This document shows, piece by piece, positions 22,593 through 32,019 of a DNA stretch of 64,000 nt. Origin of the DNA: Boletus sp. NGJ (lineage: Eukaryota > Basidiomycota > Agaricomycetes > Boletales > Boletaceae). Location: assembly GCA_019096195.1 (NCBI GenBank), contig JAGTXK010000030.1:62001-126000 (forward strand), given 5' to 3'. Position 1 is the stretch's first letter. Every line of letters starts with the position of its first letter. Below the pieces are notes generated by a model. That model saw only the letters and a list, made by a program, of their open reading frames with translations. It did no database searches and had not been told where the DNA came from. Position numbers and translations under genes: made by a program.

Positions 22593-24563
22593 CTATCTTT
22601 CAGCTCGGTCTGGCGTCCTATCACGTTGGGAACGATACTTCCTCCAGACTGCCAAGATTTCCTGCAGCATCCCAACCCTTTCCCCCAAATCCCCCAAGCA
22701 CCAATCCTGGATCATATCTACCATGATCTCTTGCGCAGCAGCCTGAGCCTCAGGGCTAGCATTGGATCCGGGATAATATGTCAAATCCGCCCCAATTCGT
22801 CTTCTGATATGACGAGGAGCGACCTTCCAGAAATCCTCCGCGAGTTTCCTCTCAGGAACCCCACAGACGACTATGATCAACGGTGTGATACTGCCCTTGT
22901 AGACGAGATAAAACCTCTCCAATGTCCTCCACGTTTCGCTACTTGGCTCTTCCGCAGGCAGGAAGAACATGACAAGACCGATGCCCTTTTTGCCCTGATC
23001 CGAAATGCGATGGTGCATATTGTCAGGTGATTGACTCACAATCAAAGAAAAGGTTTGTGAATCAACCTGCTGAAATCGATGCCCCCGTTGGGGGCCGACG
23101 GCACGCCGGAGAGACGACTGCACACCCGGTGCAATGTCAGCGAATACGCCCTGACTTGTGGCGTCACAGACGACCACAGTGGTCGTGGGCCAAGAAATCT
23201 CTCCGACCACTGCACGCACATTAGGCACTGTGACCCAGAATGCATGGTCGCCAATGTTCCAGTTTCCTGACGTGTACTCTTCTTGCAGGACATGGATGAG
23301 TTGGGGGCGAGCGGCGTCGCCGAGGTCACTGATGGGGACTTGACAGGGATCGCAAGGGATGTAGACATGTCTGTCGAAACGAAACCCTCTTCGTCTGATG
23401 TCATGTTCGTTTCTCTCCCACCACGTATCGGCCCCCTCTTCGGGTCCAAGAATGACGGCTGCCACCGGTACTTTCTTCCGACAAATAGCAGCATGGAAGA
23501 GATTATAATTCCGAACGTGGCGGACTCTAAGTCTTCCTGCACGAAAACAGAAAACGAGAAGGTCAATTCCCGCCGTTTGCTTGATCCCCTGGATGAAGAG
23601 CTTTAGATTCTTCTCGGTCACGAGAACGTCATCGTCGTTTTCGTCGAATCCACTCGGGTTCCAAAGGTTGACGTGCGTGTGCACATCGACTGCGACGGGA
23701 ATACAGGTAAATGGTGAAACGGCCTCAACTTTGTGATTGAAATTTTGTTTGTTGCGCGAGGCAATCATCATGTCGATGAAGTCGTGTCTGTCTGCGTGAT
23801 CTCCGTATAGAAGTACGTTCCGAGGCTGGTTCAATTGACATTTCAATCGTCTTGTCCAAGATTCAAGGTAACAGTCTACTCACAGGAAGGAAGTGACGCG
23901 AGAATAGATCTTGCAGCCTGTGTCTAGAGACCTCAATTCGGTTGACATCGTCACTGGGGTCCCAAAGGTCGGGTGGGACAACGGAAACGCATGCATGAGC
24001 ACAAAGCTGAAATCCAAATTCCGATATTTTCCCCTCATTGTGATCCCACCACGTGTCCATATCTCCACTCGGGTTGTAAGACTCCAGATAGGTGACGATC
24101 AAGGCTACGGGAACTCTCTTCTTGCATACTTGTTCGAATATGAATTTATACTTTTCCCAGTAACCCCGCTTCACTGGAAGGCTTTTCTTACCACTAGCTC
24201 CCCGAATACAGAATAGGAGGAGGTCGACACCCTCCGGGGTCGTGATTTGCTTCTGTAAGAACTGTTTCAAACTTTGCTTCGCTTGCTCGGCGGGGATTCT
24301 GCCAGCAGTTCCTTCGTCTAGTCCAATAGTGTCCCAAAGATTGACCTTTGGTTCCCGTGTCCAGGGTGATAGTGTAGGGTTTGTTTTCATTAGTGCACCC
24401 TAGGACATCATTGGAGGTTTTTGCTACCGGTTGTCCGACGAGTGCGTTGATGATGGAGGATTTACCCACACCGCATTCACCGAATAGCACAACGTTGCGC
24501 GTCTGTGCAAGCAGAGTTATTTCAGTCAAAGACAGAGTGTGGCAGGATAATCACTGTTTCCAT
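22593..24563 (-). pseudogene. Tandem G-domain (P-loop GTPase-like) protein, frame interrupted
   Basis: This resembles the large mushroom families of AIG1/MMR-like G-domain proteins. The first domain has an intact P-loop (LFGECGVGKSSIINAL, about 24450-24500) and a G3-like VNLWDTIGLDEG. It is followed by GVDLLLFCIRG and RVPVALIVTYLE. The second domain (22593-23830) repeats the pattern: NVLLYGDHADRHDF where the P-loop should be, VNLWNPSGFDEN at G3, GIDLLVFCFRAG, and KVPVAAVILGPEE. It lacks Gly-Lys-Ser and probably does not bind nucleotide. The halves join at a GT-AG intron (about 23833-23890). Between TITLDTGTK and KVNLWDT, near 24345, the frame moves by one base with no usable intron, so the copy is either broken or carries a sequence error. 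The start is tentative: ATG at 24563 with a 9-nt first exon. Confidence 0.68.
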
Positions 24564-24839
24564 ATGAGTGCGTACTGAGAAACGCGTGTGCCTTACGAAT
24601 TCAGCCCCGAACTGCTTCCAACACTGCCTGCCATAAAGACTACTGGGTAACGAGAGCATCATGGGTGACTGACAAAACTCACCAACGTTCCCGGAATGGG
24701 CCTCTTCACAGACCCGTGTTCTCAGCGTCTGAGGCGACCGGAAAATTTGACGATGGCAAGTTGCAGCGCCTAACTTTCAGCCAACCAGAATGGTCAAGGG
24801 TATGAGTTGGCACCAGCCACTAAGCAGTACCGGAGGTGT

Positions 24840-25266
24840 CAGGCTCCGACGGAAATGTTCCAGTCCGGCGCTGGTGCAATCATAAGTATCTATAACTGAG
24901 TAAACGAACATGCTGTGCCGACATAAGTACGAGTGGCAGGTGGTCTATCAGCATCACCTGAAATGTTGAATGGTTCATTCAAATCAATCATGGTGGTGGA
25001 TAGGGAAAGATTGGTGGTAAACGGTCCCAGTGACTGGCAAAGATGGATTCAATGGCTTTCCAACAGTCACTACTCGGCTCTCGACATTGCAAGTAAACAT
25101 TCAGTTGTAAAATTTTCGCAGTCGTCCGCCAAGCAAAGGTCCCAAGGTCGAGACTCGAAACCAGTTTAACTCTCACAACGCAGCCGCATAACACTCAGGA
25201 CCCGCTGATCTCGGACCCAGTTTCCACTAGAAATTCTATTAGAAATGGATTTGGAAAGTGTCTCGT
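24840..25266 (+). repeat. Dispersed repeat, left copy
   Basis: Two blocks are shared with 29178-29298 in the same orientation and order. A 37-nt block at 24840-24876 starting CAGGCTCCGAC has one mismatch to the right copy. A 26-nt block at 25241-25266 starting AGAAATGGATTTGG is identical. The blocks are about 365 nt apart here and about 58 nt apart in the right copy, so one copy has gained or lost internal sequence. The family is unknown. Confidence 0.75.
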
Positions 25267-26347
25267 ACAAGCAAGGTGATTCAGATTAGATCTCTTCATA
25301 CCTGCTCGCACTGGCTGCGAACCAGTTTTCACTCAGTCACTCAATGGGCTTGAACGCCTGATGGCAGTTCATACATCGCATTCAGGTTGAACGCGCGATT
25401 CGGTATAGTCTCCGAGTCCTTTTCTCATGGATCCAGGAATTCCTCTGCATTTTTCGCCACCCGGATGCACAAGAATACCGGAAACAGGTGTAACGCGCTA
25501 TCGGGCTGAGGAGCCGCCTCACGTTGAAAAACGCCACTCCTCGCGGTAGGGATGGGGTACTAAGAAAGGCTGTCGGCGGACCTCGTGATCCAACGCATAT
25601 CTCATCGAGGCAAGGTCAATCTGATCTCACGCAAAACATGATCTCACCTGATTTCAGGAGAGTGCATGAGACGTTGCTAGGGCTTCTAGTCGTACTCTCC
25701 GAATATATATATATATATATATTTCGAAACAGGAATGGTTGCGTGGGTATCCCCAAGCTGTCAGATAAGTCCAACTACAGGTCCGACACAGGATTTTGGA
25801 AAGATGGAAGAAGAGAACATTGCGCCCGTGTCATGCTGCCGCATGACTAGCATCAGCGCCGGACGACCACGTCGCACATGATGGCACTGAAGCCGGCAAA
25901 ACTTAAAGCATTCAAACAAATAGTGCCTCTGTGTCACGATCTCTATAGTAATTACTTCTAGTATGCATGTTGATCGATCAGCATGTCAAACAGCGCCGCA
26001 TTATACATTCTGTCGCGAGAGTGGCACTGGGTGCGGGCCAAAAGTATGCGATGAAACATGTCTTGGCAAGCACGCCTACGTCCAGTGTCCACATGCATGC
26101 TGACCTGATGTTTACAGTACCATATTAACGATGACCCCACCTGCATTATTAATCCTTCGGCTTTTCTATAAAGACCAGAAAGTCGATCTAAAACGAAGAT
26201 GAAGGCACATGGTGGACATCACGAAACATGTTTTTATCGGTCACAGGTCAGACCACCATTGAAACAGAACGGTTGGTACTCAAGAAACTCCAGGGGTACA
26301 TACCTATGAATGTCGTTTCATGCGAACATCAGGACATGTATCGAGCG

Positions 26348-26353
26348 TATAAA
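26348..26353 (+). promoter_or_regulatory. TATA box of the G1 peptidase gene
   Basis: TATAAA lies 72 bp before the ATG at 26420, a normal distance for a secreted fungal hydrolase gene. Confidence 0.55.
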
Positions 26354-26419
26354 GGTTGCAGGACGCTCTTTCTGTATCTCAGGCTCTCGTTGTCGATTCA
26401 CAGCCCCATCATCTACACC

Positions 26420-27286
26420 ATGGTCTCCAGGTTCTCCCTTCTCAGCAATCTTCTTCTCGTCTCTGTGGCCCTGGCTATCCCTCCCTCTCAGCTTGGGACT
26501 CACTTTCCTCCTGGCGAGGATCTCCAGTTGCAACGCTCTGACAGTTCTGCGTCATCTGTTGACACCACCCTTGTTAATAAATACACCGAGAACTGGGCTG
26601 GTGCACAGTGGCTTCAGCCTGAAGTTCGTCTCATTCCTGTGGTCCACAGTCGTGTTCGATCTCGTTTTGTTACCGATAGGGAACTTTCAATATTATCTAT
26701 GGTACCTTCACCATCCCCACCATGATCAATTTGCAGGCTGAGGGTGGTGCCCTTGTTGCGATTGCTATCGGCGGTGGCAGCTGTGGCACTATGCTCCAAG
26801 TGGGTATCCGGATCAGAGTTAAGGGTGGACAGGCCTTGTTCAATGGTGAGAGATGTCGAACTTCCAGTTCGAACTGGGTTTAATCATTCGTGACAAAGCC
26901 CCTTTATTGCTGACAACGGCATCGCCGCTGGCGACGTTGTGACATTATCCATCATGATTATGACTCGTAATAACGGTATGGTGATCATTAGGAATCGCAC
27001 TCGTGGCTGGGCGACTACTTTTGAAGTCAACTCTCAACGTGAGATTTGCGGGTCGGAAGCTGAGTGGCTCGTCATAGACTATAGGTTGCCAAATGGTCTA
27101 TATATACCCCTCGCGAAATTTGGCAGCGTGACCTTCAGTGACGCTTTTGCCACTGGCCTGGGTGGGGTCACGGTCAGCCCACTTGGTGCTACCCTCCTGG
27201 ACATAGTGCAGGGGGGCGCACCTCTCACAGCCACCTCCGTCGACCCAAACAATGGTTTACTCACTGTCAGATACGCTGGCATGTGA
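26420..27286 (+). pseudogene. Peptidase G1 (eqolisin) family protein, probably decayed
   Basis: Eqolisins are secreted acid proteases with a Gln/Glu pair. A signal peptide is clear (MVSRFSLLSNLLLVSVALA). The mature start YTENWAGAQW fits the family. A GT-AG intron then leads to GTFNIIYGTFTIPT, GGGSCGTMLQVGI (holding the Gln that would be catalytic) and, further on, IAAGDVVTLSIM and EAEWLVIDY (holding the Glu). The conserved AWYEWYP-like segment, expected near 26840-26900, is missing, and the frames on either side of that point do not match through any normal intron. The protein is therefore probably inactive, or this end is spliced in a way I could not see. The stop is at 27284. Confidence 0.7.
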
Positions 27287-28071
27287 CTACAGGCTGGTGG
27301 TCACTTTTTGTGGGGAAAAAATAGCAAGTTGTGATTATTTATACCAATAGTGTTAGCATTCAAGTTTGTGGATTTCTTAGGAATGTATCTTGACAGAATG
27401 ACGTACGGATCACTGTGCTCCGAGGGCGGGGATGGCATGTCGTGTGCAAATGTTCAGACGTGTTCAGAGCTGGTCGAGATGGGCTCACAAGAGGGTGAAG
27501 GTAAAGCTTCAGTGCCGAGGGTAGCTAAAGGTTCGATTCCTGTCGCCATCGAAGTTCCACAGTTTTCTTGGCAGCTGTCGGAAAAATGAATGTTTATTAT
27601 TACAAGCGATACCTTCGAACGCTAAGTGGTTTACAAAAGTAGTAACTGTTTGTATACAACATTCGTGGTTGCTCTCATCTTCGTTCAAAGGAGAAAAGAA
27701 AAGAAGAGTATCTTCACAGAGTCTGACTCTCGACAAAGTTGTATACAATTGTGCACGTGCAAAACGGTGCGACACAAAGGTCAAGAACGGTCCGAGCCAG
27801 TGTTAGACCTTGGCACACTGTGGGTAGTAGAATAAATGAAAAATACTATATGCAAACACTGAACAATGAAAGTTCAATGTCGAAATGACGGAAACTTCTC
27901 ACTACAGTATTCAGTGATTCTTACTGATCACTGAGTTCCCGTTGTCGGTCTGGAATTCGGGCAGCTGTTGGGAAATCATTGAATTCCGAGTCTGTGGGGT
28001 CCACACTACATGCTCGAAAAGATCTACAAACAACTACGACATGCGTGCATGTGCAGACGTCCGTTCAAGGT
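27287..28071. other. Intergenic, no gene seen
   Basis: No supported coding region lies between the G1 peptidase and the - strand gene ending at 28072. A tRNA-like B-box string (GGTTCGATTCC, near 27532) occurs but no cloverleaf forms around it. Confidence 0.45.
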
Positions 28072-28833
28072 CTAACTCGACTCATCACCAGACTGTGAGT
28101 GTTCAGATTCATCAAGCGGCGCAAAGACAACTTGAGGGAGATTTGGTGTCCGATCGATAATGCCCCATTTCCTTCGTGTTTGTACACGCCCAATGGCCGC
28201 CTTGATATTTCGTACATCCGTTATTAACGAAGCCGCGAAACGAGAGAACGAGGTATTTGTAGAACTGGCATCTTGCCCACTGGTTACAGCTGGCGTGACG
28301 AGTGCAAGGAGGATAGTACTGTTGCGTAGTGCCTTCCATATCCACTCCAGATCACCTAATGTGCAAACTAACACACACTCGAGTCGTCCATAATGAATAG
28401 ATGTTATTTCTGACCCGTCGGCTGAGTCGTAAACAATCTCGTAATATGGGAACATCAGGATGGACACAAACACGAGGAAAAGACATAGATACTACGCACC
28501 CGCACGAAGGAGTTGTCACGGAATGTCCCTCGGGGTCTCTTTCGTAGGCATTTGACTGTGCGTAGTTGGTCACCGCCAGGGCGTAAGCGCACCTTCCCCC
28601 ATAGTGGCATCACTCGTGGTAAATTGGCAATAATTTGATCTTGTCTACCACCGATCACTTGGCGCAGGTCGTAGGTCGTTATCTGGCTGGAAATCAGCTG
28701 TGAAAGGACTGGCGAAAATATGGTGTGGATCTGTGTATGGATTCTATGTGAGCTCTGAGTCAGGTTGGTTCTCGCTGCGTTATGAACTCACATCCTGCAT
28801 ATTCGCGCTCATTGCGGGAAAGTTTGTCGCCAT
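28072..28833 (-). CDS. Unidentified basidiomycete protein
   Basis: Three exons (28792-28833, 28500-28730, 28072-28437) join at GT-AG introns in phase 0, giving about 212 residues that start MATNFPAMSANMQD. The middle part is basic (LWGKVRLRPGGDQLRTVKCL). The C-terminal part reads VYDSADGSEITSIHYGRLEC, LLALVTPAVTSGQDA and RRKWGIIDRTPN, and ends in an acidic, Ser-rich tail. The HYGRLE and WGIIDR pattern resembles C-terminal regions of repetitive, transposon-associated proteins that I recall from mushroom genomes. I cannot name the family. The absence of internal stops and the clean splicing suggest it is expressed. Confidence 0.55.
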
Positions 28834-29177
28834 GATGTACTGGCTGCCCTAGTTCCCATGTTCGTCCTCCAAGTTGAATTTGACTTTAATTTGGCTCAAG
28901 TACGATAGATGCAGAATTCGTTTATTCAGATTACTCCATGGGAAACGTCTGGAGTGCAATCCGACCTTGAGAAACCCACAGAAACGTTCCATCGAAAAAG
29001 TCCAGGTGGTCCAGACTGGTCCACAAAATCAGATTCCCTCTGCAACATGCAAAAGTCCATGAATCGGCAAAGTGCATGTTGACAGTCGGTCCTCGTTGTA
29101 CTGGTAGTAGTACCTAGATAGGGACGGAATTGAAGTACTTTTCCCTGAGTCGGACCTTTACTTACTCCTCGTATTGC

Positions 29178-29298
29178 CAGGCTCCGACGAAAATGTTCCA
29201 GTCCGGCGCTGGTGTCACAAGTACTGTGAAGTAATCAGAATATCGCGTGATGAGCTCAGTACTAGTACTAGTAGAAATGGATTTGGAAAGTGTCTCGT
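29178..29298 (+). repeat. Dispersed repeat, right copy
   Basis: Shares the two blocks described for 24840-25266: 29178-29214 and 29273-29298. A short CTAGTA run (near 29260-29272) lies just before the second block. Confidence 0.75.
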
Positions 29299-29619
29299 GC
29301 TTGTCTAGAAGAACTCGCGGACGAGTCGGAGGCAGCCTAAGTTGGTCGCTAGGCTATCACGCAACAAAGCGGCGAACTGGGAGCAAGTACTGGTATGGAC
29401 CGTCGGTATAGGCTGAGCCCGTCAACCCGGTTTTCTGGGACAGCGCCATAAACAACAACTACTAGTTTGAGAAGAGGCCAAGGTAACGTTATTTCATTGA
29501 AACTCGAATTCCGGGGCTGAGTCGCCATTCTATTGTTCAGTTTCGCTTTTGGGGGTAGTTGGGTTCTTTGCATGACAGGCGGCGAGTTTCTACTTCGCTT
29601 CCCGGTTCCTCTCGCCCTT

Positions 29620-29626
29620 TATAAAT
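29620..29626 (+). promoter_or_regulatory. TATA box of the amine oxidase gene
   Basis: TATAAAT lies 55 bp before the ATG at 29675. Confidence 0.6.
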
Positions 29627-29674
29627 CCCTTTCTGCGGTCGTCGTCTTCTGGGCCCCTTCCCTACCGTACTGAC

Positions 29675-31766
29675 ATGCTTCCTTCCAGAGTGCCGTCTCG
29701 TTTTGCTCTGCTTGGACTAATATTGTCTAGTACTTGCTCAGGTGTATTCGCTCAGAATGCGAACACGACTGCCCTCAGGCATACCACCGTCCTTATCCTC
29801 GGCGGTGGTCTGACGGGTGTCATTGCGGCTCGGAACCTTCACGAGCAGGGCATCGACGACTTCATCATCCTCGATGCCAAGACCGAGTTGGGTGGCCGAA
29901 TGAGTCCCAAGACATTCGGTGTGGCTGGTCGACAAGTCGTCGTCGAGTTAGGCCCAAACTGGATTCAGGGAACGCAGCAAGGCGATGGTCCTGCGAATCC
30001 CATCTGGGAATTGGCACTCAAACATAATCTCAGTACCGTCTACAACGACCTGTACGGAAACGTTAGTATGTGTATCCTTTTACCCTTTAGAAATGCGTGC
30101 TCATGGGCCCTAGCTACCTACGACGGCAGTGGTTACAACAACTACACTGACGTGTTCAACAACGCGGTCGATAATTTTGTTCAGGCCACTGTTGTTGCAG
30201 GTATATACAGTTTTCTAGTCCTCTGTCTTGAACGCCCCCTGATCGTCGTGAACTAGGCTCGCGGTTAGAAGAAGGCGAAGTTGATCTGAGTCTGAGATCG
30301 GCGTACGGTCTCATGGGTATCAGCCCAAAAACACCACAAGAGGACGCCAGCGACTACTACCAGATTGACTGGGTATGCAACACTTGCCTTGAACATAGAC
30401 TTGGCTGATCCGTTCGTCAGGAATGCAAGTCATGTCTTTATTTTCTGCGGCGGTGGAGGCTAACGCCTTTGATTGATTACCACTCGATGCAGATGCACAG
30501 GTATGAAAATCTGATGTAGACCTTGAACTGCTGTCTGAGTCGTCTTCAGTCACCCTCACAAACCTCATGGCTCGCTTCTGCATGGGTAAGTCCCGGGTTG
30601 ACGTATTGTTGGTTCCATCTTCATTTTCGATAGAACAATAATTTCACGTATGTCCCTGAATATGGAGGGTTTTCGGATGTCAACGAGATGTGCATCGACC
30701 AGCGAGGATTCGCATACATTGCCCAGGCGGAAGCAGCGGACTTTCTACAACCACAACGAGTGATCTATAACGAGACCGTCTACCTCATCGAGTATGGCGA
30801 ACACAACGTGACGGTGCACACGACCAGTGGCCTGACGATCACTGCTGATCACGTTTTGTGCACGTTCAGCGTCGGGGTCTTGCAAAATAGTGATGTTGTG
30901 TTCCAACCTCCCTTGCCCGATTGGAAAGTCGAGGCCATCAACAGCATTGAAATGGTTAGCCGACGGTCGTGTTTAGGTCTGGGTACTTGGATACTGACCA
31001 TGCCTTAGGCTACCTACACGAAGATTTTCCTTCAATTCAACGAGACCTTTTGGTTCCCGACGGAGGTATGCCCCTCACCACGCTCTAACAATATCTTTTT
31101 ACCTGGATCTCGTTTTTAGATGGGATTATATGCAGCCGAGCAAAGAGGAAAGTATCCCATTTGGCAGAGCCTGGATCACGTCGGATTCTTCCCAGGTTCT
31201 GGTATCCTCTTCGTCACAGTCACCGTACGTACATGCCGAGCCACAACGAAAAAACGATCACTGCGCTCATAACTCTCTCTCAGGGCGATTGGTCTCTCTA
31301 CGTCGAGCAGCTCACTCCCGCCCAAGTCCAGTCGGAAGTCATGGACGTTCTCCAAACCATGTATCCCAACATCACCCTCCCCCAGCCCGTCGATTTATAC
31401 TTCCCGATCTGGGCGTCGAACAAGCTGTTCCGAGGCTCGTACTCGAACTGGGGACCGTCCTACGTCCCTGCGCACTCGGAAAACTTGAGAGCGACGCTCG
31501 ATGACCATCTTTGGTTCGCTGGCGAAGCTACCAGCGTATTGTACTTTGGTGCGTCGTTCCTTCTCCGAGTCGCTTCGCTCCACTGATGCGACTTTTTTTT
31601 TTTTTTTTTTCGTTCCCCAGGTTTCTTACAAGGCGCCTACTTTGAGGGTGCGAGTGCTGGGTCTGATATTGCGGCGTGCATCCAAGGAAAGGCGAGTTGT
31701 CAACGCCCTCACGTCACGATCCCGAAAAACGCTCAGCCGTATCCGAGCATGTTGACGTCGTATTGA
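29675..31766 (+). CDS. Secreted FAD-dependent amine (polyamine) oxidase
   Basis: Predicted to oxidise polyamines or related amines with release of hydrogen peroxide. A signal peptide (about residues 1-26, ending SGVFAQ) precedes the FAD-binding dinucleotide fold VLILGGGLTGVIAARNL, the ELGGRM motif and the ELGPNWIQG loop. Further blocks are FTYVPEYGGFSDVNE, SVGVLQNSDVVFQPPLPDWK, and the C-terminal FAD contact HLWFAGEATS. Many N-glycosylation sites are present, as expected for a secreted enzyme. Splicing is unusual: the frame DWEYAQSPSQTSWLASAW is only obtained with a 4-nt exon (30421-30424) and an 8-nt exon (30493-30500), the first followed by a GC donor. The last intron carries a long T-run (about 31591-31611). 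The gene is convergent with the permease gene. Confidence 0.9.
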
Positions 31767-32019
31767 AATGTGGCGGCTCGTCCTGGACTCGTTAATTGTC
31801 GGACCATGATTGTGTTTTTGGACCGGCGTGTCGAGTTGACGTTGACAGGTGTTGCTAAACGAGTGACCACGGTTAAGGTAGAATCAAAGAATGGGTGTTC
31901 GATACCGTAGCTGTGCGAGGTTCTCACCAATGAAAAGCCGTACACACATCTATTGCACATGCAAGGGTGCAGAACAGAACAAAAGCAAAAAGCGCATAGA
32001 GAACAAGTTCGACACGACA

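Larger units (their letters stand above)
24564..26419. other. Gene-poor stretch with a dispersed repeat and an AT microsatellite
   Basis: No gene could be supported. The stretch holds the left copy of a dispersed repeat (see 24840-25266) and a pure AT dinucleotide run at 25702-25723, flanked by near-palindromic CGAA/TTCG ends. The right part is the upstream region of the G1 peptidase gene. Confidence 0.5.
28834..29674. other. Intergenic with a dispersed repeat copy
   Basis: This holds the right copy of the dispersed repeat (29178-29298) and the promoter of the amine oxidase gene. No coding region is supported. Confidence 0.5.

Noticed and set aside
27440-27560. Possible tRNA around GGTTCGATTCC
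   Set aside because: The B-box string is present but the T-stem does not pair and no acceptor or D-arm can be drawn.
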